A DNA stretch of 10,350 bases from positions 1 to 10,350 of the forward strand of contig JALWUB010000499.1 of assembly GCA_026993275.1 (NCBI GenBank). Direction: 5' to 3'. The translations under genes and the position numbers were made by a program. The notes under the pieces were generated by a model. It saw only the letters and a list, made by a program, of their open reading frames with translations, had not been told where the DNA came from and did not search any database. This DNA comes from Robiginitomaculum sp. (lineage in GTDB: Bacteria > Pseudomonadota > Alphaproteobacteria > Caulobacterales > Maricaulaceae). This document shows, piece by piece, positions 1 through 8,412 of the stretch (within the stretch, counting starts at the first letter, position 1; the number at the start of each line of letters is the position of its first letter).

Positions 1-28
1 TTCGTCTTGTTGTTTCCTGGCGGCGCCT

Positions 29-1426
29 TCACGCCGTTGCATCGCCAAGGCGCGCCAGAACCTCTTCGCGCCCCAGCAGGGCGCAGGTGGTGCCCAGATC
101 CGGCGCCGGTGCGCCGCCAGTCAGGGCCGCCCGCAAGGGCTGGCCAACCTTGCCAAAACCGGTGCCTTCCTGTTGGGCAAAATCCTGCAGGAACCGGTTC
201 AGCGAATCCTCTGTCCAGTCCGCCAGATTTTCCAGTCCGGCGCGCAAACGCCGCAGTCTTGGCAACCCCTCCCCCTTGAGTGGTTTTGCGACCTTGCCGT
301 GCAAGGGAATCGGCCGTTTCCGGACAAGAAAATACCCTTGTTCGGCCAGATCGGAAATGGTTTTTGCGCGCATTTTGAGGATTCCCATGGCCTTTTGCAG
401 CCGCCTGGCCGCTTCATCGGTGACCGGCCAGCCTTTTTGTTCGCGCATATGGGCCAGCACCAGTTTTGCCAGACGGTCATTGTCGGCCTGGCGCAAGTAA
501 TGGGCATTGATGCTGGCCATTTTGTCAAAATCGAGCCGGGCAGGGGCCTTGTTGATCCCGGCAAGGTCAAACACCTTGAGCACCTCTTCGGTGGTGGCGA
601 TTTCCATGTCGCCATGGGCCCAGCCCAGCCGCAACAGGTAATTGCGCAGCGCTTCGGGCAGATAGCCCATATCGCGATAGGCTTCGATGCCCAGCGCACC
701 ATGGCGTTTGGACAGCTTCTTGCCGTCAGGGCCGTGAATCAGCGGAATATGGGCAAAAACCGGAATGTCCCAGCCCAAAGCCCGGTAAATCAGGCTTTGC
801 CGCGCCGCATTGACCAGATGGTCATCGCCGCGGATGACATGGCTGATCTGCATGTCATGGTCATCGGCGACCACGGCGAGCATATAGGTGGGCGTGCCGT
901 CGGCGCGCAGCAAAACCAGATCGTCCAGGGCGCTGTTTTCAAACACCACCCGCCCCTGGACCCTGTCCTCAATCACGGTCTGGCCCTGGCGCGGCGCTTT
1001 CAGCCGGACCACATGCTCACGCCCGGGCGGGGCGTCTGCCGCGCTCCGGTCGCGCCAGGGAGAGGTGAAGGGGCGGTTTTGTGCCCGGGCATGTGCCCGC
1101 TCTTCGGCGACCTCCTCCGGGGTCATGAAGCAGCGATAGGCTGCACCTGATTGCAGCAGGGTTTGCGCGACATCTTTGTGCCGGTCGATGCGCTGGCTTT
1201 GATAAACAACCTCGCCATCGTGATCGAGGCCAAGCCAGTCCAGCCCGTCGAGGATGGCTTGCATGGCTTCGGGAGTCGAGCGCGCCCGGTCGGTATCTTC
1301 GATGCGCAGCAAAAACCTGCCGCCATGGGCGCGGGCATAGAGCCAGTTGAACAGGGCCGTGCGCGCGCCGCCAATGTGCAAAAATCCGGTCGGGGAGGGG
1401 GCAAAACGGGTTGTCACGTCAGACAT
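29..1426 (-). CDS. gltX: Glutamyl-tRNA synthetase (GluRS, class I)
   Basis: This cytoplasmic enzyme attaches glutamate to tRNA-Glu using ATP. The 465-residue protein has the usual bacterial length. The class I HIGH motif reads HIGG at residues 17-20, after FAPSPTG, and the KMSKS loop reads KLSKR at 237-241. The RIEDTD segment (41-46) and the C-terminal anticodon-binding end (GKVGQPLRAALTGG, then LGREEVLARL) fit GluRS throughout. I chose the ATG at 1426 because it puts the FAPSPTG motif at the normal distance; an in-frame TTG five codons upstream (1441) is less likely. No strong ribosome-binding site is visible. The gene diverges from comEC across 59 bases. Many alphaproteobacteria carry a second GluRS that charges tRNA-Gln; I cannot tell from this copy alone which tRNA it prefers. 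Downstream on its strand (bases 28 to 1) is an AGGAAA that might serve a next gene outside the window, often gltA in relatives; that is inference. Confidence 0.97.
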   Translation of the reverse strand: MSDVTTRFAPSPTGFLHIGGARTALFNWLYARAHGGRFLLRIEDTDRARSTPEAMQAILDGLDWLGLDHDGEVVYQSQRIDRHKDVAQTLLQSGAAYRCFMTPEEVAEERAHARAQNRPFTSPWRDRSAADAPPGREHVVRLKAPRQGQTVIEDRVQGRVVFENSALDDLVLLRADGTPTYMLAVVADDHDMQISHVIRGDDHLVNAARQSLIYRALGWDIPVFAHIPLIHGPDGKKLSKRHGALGIEAYRDMGYLPEALRNYLLRLGWAHGDMEIATTEEVLKVFDLAGINKAPARLDFDKMASINAHYLRQADNDRLAKLVLAHMREQKGWPVTDEAARRLQKAMGILKMRAKTISDLAEQGYFLVRKRPIPLHGKVAKPLKGEGLPRLRRLRAGLENLADWTEDSLNRFLQDFAQQEGTGFGKVGQPLRAALTGGAPAPDLGTTCALLGREEVLARLGDATA

Positions 1427-1485
1427 GAGCGGGCCGGCCAAGAAAACTGCGCAGGAATCATTTCATGTGATACCATGCCCCTCCC

Positions 1486-3723
1486 ATGGCGAATAGCGAG
1501 CAAGCACAGCCCGGGGAGGGCTTTTTGGCGTCTGCCTCAGCGGTGTTCCGCGGACCCGCTGGCATGCTGCGCGCCTTGTGGGCCAAAAGTGTGCCCAGGC
1601 ATCTGGCGCTGCCGCCGCGCGGCAGTGTGCTGCTGTGGGCGCCCTGGCTTTTCTGCTTTGGCGCGGCGGCCTATTTCTATCCGGCATTCGAACCCCCGGT
1701 CCTGCTTGCGTGGCTGATTGCAGCCGCAGCCCTGGCGGCGCTGATTCTCGTGCGCGGGCAAGACGGTGCGGCGGCGGCCTTGCTGGGCTTTGCCCTTGCC
1801 CTGCTCCTGGCCTTCGCAGGCGGATGGGGTGTGGCGCAATGGCAGGCCCGCCTTCATGCCGCGCCGGTGCTGGATGAGCAAAGCCGGGTTTACAAGGGCG
1901 AAGGCGTGGTCCTGGCCGTGGACAAGGAGCGCGCCCGCCGGGCCCGCTATGTGGTGGCGCCAGTGCGCCTAGGCCGTCTGGACAAGACCCGTTTGCCGGA
2001 GCGCATCCGCCTCAGCGCCTATCCCGGCGATGCCGCGCCCGGGCAAAGCGTGCGCTTTACCGCGGCCTTGCAGGCGCCATCGCCTGCCGGCTTTGCCGGT
2101 GGATACGATTTTGCCCGCGCGGCCTGGTTCGCAAGGCTGGGTGGCACCGGCTATGCCTATGGGCATCTGCACCCGGTAGCTGGCAAGCACGGAGACGCCA
2201 TTAGCACCGGTTTCAGACTGGCGCACATGCGCCGGTCCCTGGCGCACCGCATCGAGACGCGGGTCGGCGGCCAGAAAGGCGCCGTGGCGGCTGCCCTGGT
2301 GACCGGTGACCGCAGCGCCATTGCCGGGGAGACGGCAGAGGATTTGCGTGCCGCGGGGCTGGCGCACATGCTGGCCATTTCCGGCTTGCACATGGGGCTT
2401 GTGGCCGGGCTTGTCTTTGCCGCCTCGGCCATGATCCTGGCCGCCATCCCGGGGTTTGGCAGCCGGTATGACAGCCGCAAGCCCGCCGCTGTTCTGGGGC
2501 TGTTGGTGGCCAGCGGGTATTTGCTTCTGTCTGGCGCCAGCGCACCGACGCAGCGCGCATTTGTAATGATCGCCATTGCCTTCATGGCCGTGCTGTTCAA
2601 CCGCCGCGCGCTCTCCTTGCGCACGGTTTCGCTGGCGGCTCTGGCGGTGGCCCTCATGGCACCGCAACATGTCGTCAGCCCAGGGTTTCAAATGTCCTTT
2701 GCCGCGGCCCTGGCGCTGATCGCCTTTTATGAATGGGCCGGATCCCGGGGCCGACTCATGCCGGCTCTTGATTTCAACAGCCCCCTGGCCGTGCTGGCCA
2801 GCACCAGCGCCGTGCTGCGAACCTTGGCCCTGACCAGCCTGATCGCCGGTCTGGCGACGGCGCCGTTTGCGGCATTTTATTTTCACCGCACCGCGGTTTA
2901 CGGGCTTGCCGCCAATGTTGCGGCCATGCCGGTCTTTACCTTCATTGTGATGCCCTCCCTGCTGGCGGGAACCTTGCTGGACGGGCTCGGCGCGGGCGCG
3001 CCCTTTTATGCGCTCGCCGGCTGGGGGCTGGACATCATCATGGCGATTGCCCATGCCATTGCCCACATGCCGGGCGCGGTTGTCCGAAGCGCCGCCGCCC
3101 CCGCACCGGCGCTGGCCATCATTGCTGCCGGTTTGCTGCTCTTGTCCTTGCTGCGCCAGGGCTGGCGGCTCGCAGGCCTGCCCTTGCTGGCCATTGGCGC
3201 AGGGATCTGGGCCTGGTCTGCACATCCAGACGGCATTTTGCGCCGTGATGGCGGCGCCTTGCGCATCATGGTGGCGGGAAAGGCGCGGGTGATCGGGTTT
3301 GGCGCCATGCCGCGCTATCAGCTTGAACAGTTTGCGCAAACACTGGGGCTGCCGCCAGAGATTGTGATCACGCCCCGCAAGGCGCCCGCCCTTGTGCCGT
3401 GCGACCAGAGTGGCTGCACCGTGCGCCTGGCTGATGGCCGTCTGGCGGTTCTGAATCGCCAGATCGGCACCCTGGCCGAAGATTGCCGCTTGGCGGACCT
3501 GGTGCTGACCCTGCAAAGCCCGGCGCCGCGCAATCGCGTCAATTGCGCACCTGCACAGTTGATCAGCCCGCCAGCCAGGTCTAGGCGCCCGGCGCTGCTG
3601 TATCTGAACGGGTGCACCCTTGTGCAGGTGCAAGCGCCGCGCACGCGGCCGTGGGACCTGGCCCGCCGTCAGCATGGGGCAGCCCGTATCGCCCGGGTCC
3701 ATGCGTTCAGTGCCAGACGCTAA
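1486..3723 (+). CDS. comEC: ComEC/Rec2 family DNA uptake channel protein
   Basis: This is a polytopic inner-membrane protein of the ComEC/Rec2 family, which carries single-stranded DNA into the cytoplasm during natural transformation. The protein has 745 residues. The N-terminal part has hydrophobic segments (about 48-66, 72-90, 96-114) followed by a soluble DUF4131-like region. The competence domain carries the family hallmarks: GDRS at 274-277, LAISGLHMG at 296-304, SGASAPTQRA at 349-358 and PGFQMSFAA at 399-407. More membrane segments follow to about residue 580. The last 160 residues are soluble and cysteine-containing (CDQSGC near 639-644) and resemble the degenerate C-terminal domain of alphaproteobacterial ComEC. 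I see no HxHxDH metallo-beta-lactamase motif there. The ATG at 1486 has no clear Shine-Dalgarno sequence. The gene diverges from gltX and converges on lexA with 8 bases between stops. Family assignment is firm; actual competence of the host is not shown. Confidence 0.95.
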   Translation: MANSEQAQPGEGFLASASAVFRGPAGMLRALWAKSVPRHLALPPRGSVLLWAPWLFCFGAAAYFYPAFEPPVLLAWLIAAAALAALILVRGQDGAAAALLGFALALLLAFAGGWGVAQWQARLHAAPVLDEQSRVYKGEGVVLAVDKERARRARYVVAPVRLGRLDKTRLPERIRLSAYPGDAAPGQSVRFTAALQAPSPAGFAGGYDFARAAWFARLGGTGYAYGHLHPVAGKHGDAISTGFRLAHMRRSLAHRIETRVGGQKGAVAAALVTGDRSAIAGETAEDLRAAGLAHMLAISGLHMGLVAGLVFAASAMILAAIPGFGSRYDSRKPAAVLGLLVASGYLLLSGASAPTQRAFVMIAIAFMAVLFNRRALSLRTVSLAALAVALMAPQHVVSPGFQMSFAAALALIAFYEWAGSRGRLMPALDFNSPLAVLASTSAVLRTLALTSLIAGLATAPFAAFYFHRTAVYGLAANVAAMPVFTFIVMPSLLAGTLLDGLGAGAPFYALAGWGLDIIMAIAHAIAHMPGAVVRSAAAPAPALAIIAAGLLLLSLLRQGWRLAGLPLLAIGAGIWAWSAHPDGILRRDGGALRIMVAGKARVIGFGAMPRYQLEQFAQTLGLPPEIVITPRKAPALVPCDQSGCTVRLADGRLAVLNRQIGTLAEDCRLADLVLTLQSPAPRNRVNCAPAQLISPPARSRRPALLYLNGCTLVQVQAPRTRPWDLARRQHGAARIARVHAFSARR

Positions 3724-3731
3724 GTCCACGC

Positions 3732-4406
3732 CTAGTGATAACGCCGGATCAGCCCGGCCAGAGTGCCTTGCACCTTGACCCGGTCCGGGCCAAAAATACG
3801 AGTTTCATAGGCCGGATTGGCCGCTTCGAGCGCCACAGCATCGCGGGTCTTGCGCAGGCGCTTCAAGGTGGCTTCCTGATCGTCAATGAGGGCCACGACA
3901 ATATCGCCGTTTTGCGCCGTGCTGGTTTTGCGGATAATCACCGTATCGCCATCAAGAATGCCGGCCTCGATCATCGAATCGCCCTGAATGGTGAGGGCGA
4001 AATGCTCGCCCCGGCCCAGCATTTCAACCGGCGCGGCCACGCGCGCGGTTTCGTGCGCTATGGCCTCGATCGGCGTGCCCGCAGCAATGCGCCCAAGCAG
4101 TGGAACATCCACACTGTTGGCCGGCTCCGGCAGGGCCGAATCGGGCGCAGGTGCAAAATTGCCGGCAACAGCAGACGCAGATGCATCCAGATCCTCTGGC
4201 AGTTTGAGCACTTCCAGCGCCCGGGCGCGGTGCGGCAGGCGGCGGATAAACCCGCGCTCTTCCAGCGCCACAATGAGGCGGTGAATGCCGGACTTGGACG
4301 CCAGGCCAAGGGCGTCTTTCATTTCCTCAAAAGACGGCGACACCCCGGTCTCGGAAAGGCGCTTGTTGATGAAGTGCAACAAGTCGTGTTGTTTGGACGT
4401 CAGCAT
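3732..4406 (-). CDS. lexA: LexA, SOS-response repressor
   Basis: LexA represses DNA-damage genes and cleaves itself when bound to RecA filaments. The 224-residue protein has both expected domains. Residues 1-65 form the winged helix-turn-helix, starting [13 protein letters not shown], with the recognition region near 28-47 ([20 protein letters not shown]). The C-terminal peptidase domain shows the cleavage bond Ala109-Gly110 (in GRIAAGTP), the nucleophile Ser144 (QGDSM) and the general base Lys182 (ATLKRL). Between them lies an alanine/proline-rich linker of about 35 residues. The ATG at 4406 starts at the domain's normal first residue. The gene diverges from tatC and ends 8 bases from the end of comEC. 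A perfect alphaproteobacterial SOS box covers its promoter, so autorepression is expected. Confidence 0.97.
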   Translation of the reverse strand: MLTSKQHDLLHFINKRLSETGVSPSFEEMKDALGLASKSGIHRLIVALEERGFIRRLPHRARALEVLKLPEDLDASASAVAGNFAPAPDSALPEPANSVDVPLLGRIAAGTPIEAIAHETARVAAPVEMLGRGEHFALTIQGDSMIEAGILDGDTVIIRKTSTAQNGDIVVALIDDQEATLKRLRKTRDAVALEAANPAYETRIFGPDRVKVQGTLAGLIRRYH

Positions 4407-4441
4407 GGCATCACCGGAACAAAGAACGAATCTCTACACAT

Positions 4442-4456
4442 GTTCTATACATGTTC
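4442..4456 (-). promoter_or_regulatory. LexA operator (SOS box), GTTC-N7-GTTC
   Basis: The plus strand reads GTTC, seven bases (TATACAT), then GTTC, an exact match to the alphaproteobacterial LexA consensus. It sits inside a longer direct repeat: CATGTTCT occurs at 4439-4446 and again at 4450-4457, exactly 11 bases apart, about one helical turn. It lies 36 bases upstream of the lexA start and covers the proposed -10 element. It is also the only SOS box in the gap before tatC, 136 bases from that start. Match and position are seen directly; binding is inferred from the family. Confidence 0.92.
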
Positions 4457-4470
4457 TGCCGGGCCGTCAA
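4444..4470 (-). promoter_or_regulatory. Probable lexA promoter
   Basis: On the minus strand a -35 TTGACG (plus 4465-4470) is followed after 15 bases by a -10-like TATAGA (plus 4444-4449). The -35 is a good match (5 of 6). The -10 is moderate and the spacer is short. The -10 falls wholly inside the SOS box, so LexA bound there would block RNA polymerase. This placement is what makes the promoter call plausible. Confidence 0.55.
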
Positions 4471-4592
4471 GGCCATGTTTTGGCGCCCCTATGGAATACG
4501 CATGGCCAATGTGGCATGGCCGGTTGAATGCGGCGCGGCGAAGCCTGTAAAAGCAATCGGGCTGCGCTGGCGCAGCGCTTTGGGTGATCTCC

Positions 4593-5429
4593 ATGACGTC
4601 TGAGAACGAGAACGACAAGACGGCCGCCGCAGACGAGGTCGAGGCCAGCCGCGCGCCCTTGCTGGATCATTTGCTGGAATTGCGCAGCCGCATCATCTGG
4701 TCCCTGGTGGCGATTGTCATTGCTTTTGCCATATGCTTCGCCTTTGCCTTGCCGATTTATGATGTGCTGCTGCGGCCCTTTACCGTTGCCGCCGGCATGG
4801 TTGGCGAACAGGCCGGTGCCGCGCCGCCGCGGCTGATTTTCACGGGCCCGATGGAGTTCTTTTTCGTCAAGATCAAGCTGGCGCTGTTTGGCGCTGTCAT
4901 TCTGGCCTTTCCGGTGATCGCCTATCAGGTGTACCGCTTTGTGGCGCCGGGTCTTTACCGCAATGAGCGCGGCGCCTTCCTGCCCTTCATGATTGCCTCG
5001 CCGCTGCTGTTCGCCCTGGGTGGCAGTTTTGTGTATTTTGTCATGATGCCCATGGTCATGCGCTTTGCGCTGATGCAGCAGCAGAGCCCTGGCGAGACCC
5101 GTATCGCCATCGAACTGCTGCCGCGGGTCAGCGAATATCTGAGCCTGACAACGACGCTGATCCTCGCCTTTGGCCTGTCCTTTCAGTTGCCGGTGGTGCT
5201 GTCGCTCATGGGCCGGGCCGGGCTGATCAGCGCCGATACCCTGCGCAAGGGCCGCAAATACGCCATTGTCGGCATTCTTGCCTTCGCCGCCTTTTTCACC
5301 CCGCCAGACGTGATCAGCCAGATTCTGCTCGGCATCCCGGTTTTGCTGCTCTACGAACTCTCCATCTTCAGCGTCGCCCTGGTGGAGCGCAAACGCAAGA
5401 GGGAAGACGAGGCGGCAGCGGACGATTGA
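4593..5429 (+). CDS. tatC: TatC, twin-arginine translocase receptor subunit
   Basis: TatC is the inner-membrane protein that recognises twin-arginine signal peptides and, with TatA and TatB, exports folded proteins. The 278-residue product has six predicted membrane helices (about 33-54, 93-115, 130-153, 184-206, 222-236, 242-260). Conserved motifs are present: HLLELRSR (26-33), MEFFFVKIK (87-95), YRFVAPGLYRNER (114-126) and FTPPDVISQ (235-243) followed by LLLYE. The tail is charged and cytoplasmic. I chose the ATG at 4593, with GGTGA five bases before it; a GTG at 4584 has no ribosome-binding site. A small hairpin (stems 4561-4566 and 4571-4576, loop CTGG) lies just upstream. tatC usually follows tatA and tatB, but neither is here: upstream is lexA in the opposite direction, and downstream a convergent peptidase gene 4 bases away. 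Confidence 0.96.
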   Translation: MTSENENDKTAAADEVEASRAPLLDHLLELRSRIIWSLVAIVIAFAICFAFALPIYDVLLRPFTVAAGMVGEQAGAAPPRLIFTGPMEFFFVKIKLALFGAVILAFPVIAYQVYRFVAPGLYRNERGAFLPFMIASPLLFALGGSFVYFVMMPMVMRFALMQQQSPGETRIAIELLPRVSEYLSLTTTLILAFGLSFQLPVVLSLMGRAGLISADTLRKGRKYAIVGILAFAAFFTPPDVISQILLGIPVLLLYELSIFSVALVERKRKREDEAAADD

Positions 5430-5433
5430 TCCC

Positions 5434-6465
5434 CTAAGCCGGGTCATAGTCCTGCCAGGGCAGGGCGCTGCCGCATCCCTTTGCCTCATAAACACCGCGG
5501 GCAATGGCGCGGGCAAGGCAGTCCGCGGCGAGCGTGCCCAGCCGCGCCAGGGTGAACTCGTCGGGCGCGGGTGCGGCCCCGGCGGCCGGGCACAGCGCAA
5601 ACACGATATCGCCATCAAAGGGCGTGTGCGCCGGGCGGATGGCGCGCGCCAGACCGTCCTGCGCCATGATGGCCAGGCGTTTGGCCTGGCCCTGGCTCAG
5701 CGGCATGCTGGTGGCGACCACGCCCAGAGTGGTGTTTTGCCTTTGTCCCGGATCAGCCTTGGCCGCGCCCCAGTCATCGGCCAGATCGTGCAGGTCTTGC
5801 GGCCAGCCAAGGCCGCCAAACTCGCTATTGATCTCGACCGGCGCGGCCCAGAAGCGGCGCGTGCCGGGCACCAGCACCGAGCCGAAACTGTTGACCGCGG
5901 CGAGGGCGCCCACCGCCAGGCCATCCGGCGTGCAGACCGAGGCGCTGCCCAGGCCACCGGCCAGCGCCCCGGCCTGGGCGCCATAGGCGGCACCGGCGCT
6001 GCCCAGGGCAAAATCCGCTTGGGCGTTTTGCAAGGCGCTGATGCCCAGCTGGCGGTAGGGCGGGGCATCGCCCCAGGCCTTGTTGCCGCCATTGGCCAGG
6101 TCATACAGCACCGCCGCGGGCACGATGGGCGAAAGCGGGATGCCGCCTTGCCGGTAAACCCCGAAGCCGCGCCCCTGCGCGCCCAGCGCCGCGCAGACCC
6201 CATCAGCGGCGCCGAGGCCATAGACCGAGCCGCCCGTGAGCACCAGCGCGTCCACGGGCGGAGCCAGATTGTGCGGCGCCAGAGCGTCGGTTTCGCGCGT
6301 GCCCGGGCCGCCGCCGCGCACGTCCACCGCGGCAACAAGCGGCGTTTCGCACAGGATCACGGTCACCCCGGTGCGGGCCTCATCGTCCTGCGCATGGCCA
6401 ACTTTCAGCCCGGCAATGTCGGTCAGGCGGTTTTTTGGGCCCGGAACGGGTTTTTTTGTGCTCAT
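5434..6465 (-). CDS. P1-family (DmpA-like, S58) self-processing aminopeptidase
   Basis: Members of MEROPS family P1 (DmpA, BapA) are N-terminal aminopeptidases, some acting on D-amino-acid amides or esters or on beta-peptides. They are made as an inactive precursor that cuts itself into two chains, exposing a Ser or Thr nucleophile. The 343-residue protein shows the family pattern: an N-terminal LTDIAGLKVGHAQ segment, DVRGGGPGTRETD (48-60), LTGGSVYGLGAADGV (76-90) and the processing site N244-T245-T246 in QNTTLGVVAT, then HTPFDGDIVFAL. Thr245 is the likely nucleophile after cleavage behind Asn244. There is no signal peptide, so a cytoplasmic location is inferred. The ATG at 6465 has a good AGGAAA about six bases upstream on its strand. 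The gene diverges from ggt across 59 bases and converges on tatC. The substrate cannot be told from sequence. Confidence 0.92.
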   Translation of the reverse strand: MSTKKPVPGPKNRLTDIAGLKVGHAQDDEARTGVTVILCETPLVAAVDVRGGGPGTRETDALAPHNLAPPVDALVLTGGSVYGLGAADGVCAALGAQGRGFGVYRQGGIPLSPIVPAAVLYDLANGGNKAWGDAPPYRQLGISALQNAQADFALGSAGAAYGAQAGALAGGLGSASVCTPDGLAVGALAAVNSFGSVLVPGTRRFWAAPVEINSEFGGLGWPQDLHDLADDWGAAKADPGQRQNTTLGVVATSMPLSQGQAKRLAIMAQDGLARAIRPAHTPFDGDIVFALCPAAGAAPAPDEFTLARLGTLAADCLARAIARGVYEAKGCGSALPWQDYDPA

Positions 6466-6524
6466 GGCGGTTTTCCTGCGCGTCTGGGGCGTTATGGTTT
6501 CATCATAGAGTCATGGAGCCAAAG

Positions 6525-8264
6525 ATGAAACGCATGATCGTCTGCCTTTTTCTCGGCCTCGTTGCCTGCACGGCGCAACAGCAAGGTGCACCGCAAGAGA
6601 CTGCACAGGCGCGGCTGCCCGTGGGCGGCATGGTCGCCGCGGCCAACCCGATGGCGGTGGAAGCGGGGCTGAAGATATTGCGCCAGGGCGGCAACGCCGT
6701 TGATGCGGCAATTGCGGTGCAGACCACGCTGGGCCTGGTCGAGCCGCAAAGCTCGGGCCTCGGCGGCGGCGCCTTCATGCTCTATTACAACGCCAGGGAC
6801 AAAAGCATCACCGCCTTTGATGGCCGCGAGACCGCCCCGGCTGGGGCCAGCGCCACCATGTTCCTGGATGAAAGCGGCAAGCCGCTGCCCTTCCTGGAGG
6901 CCGTCAATTCGGGCAATTCGGTTGGCGTGCCGGGCGCTATCGACATGCTGTCCGTGGCACACGGGAAGTTTGGCGTGCTGCCCTGGAAAGCGGGCTTTGC
7001 GCCCGCCATCAAGCTTGCCGAGGAAGGCTTTGCCGTGCCCGAGCGCCTGGCCATGCTGCTGAAAACCTATGGCCACAAACTGCACCTTGACGGCAACGCC
7101 GCGGCGCGGGACTATTTCTTCCTGCCGGACGGCTCGCCGCTGCCTGCCGGCTATCTGCGCCAGAACCCGGACTATGCCGAAACCCTGCGCGCCATTGCTG
7201 CCAACCCGCGCGCCTTGCTGGAAGGGCCGATTGCCAGGGACATCGTTGCCGCGGTGCATTTGCCGCCCCGGCCGGGCACGCTCACGGCCGAGGACCTGGC
7301 TGCTTACCATGCGCGCGTGCGCGAGCCCATCTGCCGCCCCTACAAGAACTGGCGCATTTGCGGTGCGCCGCCGCCTTCGTCTGGCGGGGTGGCCATCAAT
7401 TACATCATGGACGTGCTGGCCTATGAGCATTTCACCCCTGCAGGCGCGGCGGACCCGCAAAACTGGCACTATTTCATCGAGGCTCAGCGCCTCGCCTATG
7501 CGGACCGCGACCAGTATGTCGCCGACGATGCCTTTGTCACGGTTCCAGTCAAGGGACTGCTGGGCAAGGGCTATATCAAGTCGCGCGCGGCACTGATTTC
7601 GCCCGATCACGCCATTCCCCATGTCGAGCCTGGTCCGCCCGAAGCGGTGTTCAGCCCGGCAGAACTGAAAAAATGGGGCAAGGACAACACCCGGGAAATT
7701 GGCGGCACCACGCATTTTGTCATTGTCGATGGCGCCGGCAATGTGGTGACCATGACGACAACGATCGAATCGCTCTTTGGCTCCAAGCGCTTCACCCATG
7801 GCTTCTTGCTCAACAACCAGCTCACAGACTTTGCCCGCTGGCCGTGGGACAAGGATGGCAAGCCGCTGGCCAACGCTCCGGCGCCGGGCAAACGGCCGCG
7901 TTCGTCCATGTCGCCAACCCTGGTGATGGACAGGAAAAGCGGCGAATTCTACATGGGCACCGGCTCGCCGGGGGGCAATTCCATCATTGCCTATACCGCC
8001 AAGAGCCTGGTCGGGGTGCTCGATTGGGGCCTGACGCCGCAGCAGGCGATTGATTTGCCCAATGTGATTGCCAGGGGGGACATCACCCGCGTCGAGAGCC
8101 GCCGGGCCGCACCGGGCCTGGTGCCGGCCCTGCGGGCCATGGGCCACCAGATCAAGGAAGTCACTGGCGAATGGTCCGGTTTGCATACCATTGTCCGCAA
8201 GGCTGATGGCACCCTTGTCGGCGGCGCCGACCCGCGCCGTGAAGGCGTGGCCCTGCAACCCTGA
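6525..8264 (+). CDS. ggt: Gamma-glutamyltransferase, lipoprotein precursor
   Basis: Gamma-glutamyltransferase cleaves or transfers the gamma-glutamyl group of glutathione and similar peptides. It is an Ntn hydrolase that splits itself into large and small subunits. The 579-residue protein has the expected Thr395 nucleophile in GGTTHFVIVD, the substrate-binding Arg101 in DGRETAP, the SSGLGGGAF loop, PSSGG, the serine pair 460-461 in RSSMSPT and the glycine pair 483-484 in GSPGGNS. The N-terminus is a short signal peptide ending in the lipobox LVAC with Cys15; residue 16 is Thr, not Asp, so outer-membrane anchoring on the periplasmic side is likely. I chose the ATG at 6525 because GGAG (6515-6518) lies six bases upstream and the signal peptide then begins MKR; an in-frame ATG at 6513 would add only four residues. 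A long stretch without genes follows. Confidence 0.95.
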   Translation: MKRMIVCLFLGLVACTAQQQGAPQETAQARLPVGGMVAAANPMAVEAGLKILRQGGNAVDAAIAVQTTLGLVEPQSSGLGGGAFMLYYNARDKSITAFDGRETAPAGASATMFLDESGKPLPFLEAVNSGNSVGVPGAIDMLSVAHGKFGVLPWKAGFAPAIKLAEEGFAVPERLAMLLKTYGHKLHLDGNAAARDYFFLPDGSPLPAGYLRQNPDYAETLRAIAANPRALLEGPIARDIVAAVHLPPRPGTLTAEDLAAYHARVREPICRPYKNWRICGAPPPSSGGVAINYIMDVLAYEHFTPAGAADPQNWHYFIEAQRLAYADRDQYVADDAFVTVPVKGLLGKGYIKSRAALISPDHAIPHVEPGPPEAVFSPAELKKWGKDNTREIGGTTHFVIVDGAGNVVTMTTTIESLFGSKRFTHGFLLNNQLTDFARWPWDKDGKPLANAPAPGKRPRSSMSPTLVMDRKSGEFYMGTGSPGGNSIIAYTAKSLVGVLDWGLTPQQAIDLPNVIARGDITRVESRRAAPGLVPALRAMGHQIKEVTGEWSGLHTIVRKADGTLVGGADPRREGVALQP

Positions 8265-8412
8265 GCCCGGTGACGGGGCAGGGCGGAGCGGATGGATCGC
8301 CTTTCAGCTTCACGGCGCACAAAAACATTCTCCCGCTTTCCGCGGGGATAACTGCATTGTTTGAGAGTCTGAAAGGGCTTTCGAGGGGGTGCGGGTTGCA
8401 CGCACTGGGCTT

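Noticed and set aside
173..1150. Long open frame antisense to gltX
   Set aside because: GltX on the other strand has all family motifs; the antisense frame has no domain pattern or ribosome-binding site and is expected in GC-rich coding DNA.
1969..3729. Very long open frame antisense to comEC (over 580 codons)
   Set aside because: Its product is Gln/Gly/Arg/His-rich with no recognisable motif, a mirror image of the alanine- and leucine-rich ComEC codons.
6492..8258. Very long open frame antisense to ggt (over 580 codons)
   Set aside because: Same reasoning: ggt has every catalytic motif in frame, and the opposite frame has low-complexity composition only.
8332..8346. Intrinsic terminator for ggt (CCCGC-TTTCC-GCGGG)
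   Set aside because: The stem is only five base pairs and no T-run follows it.
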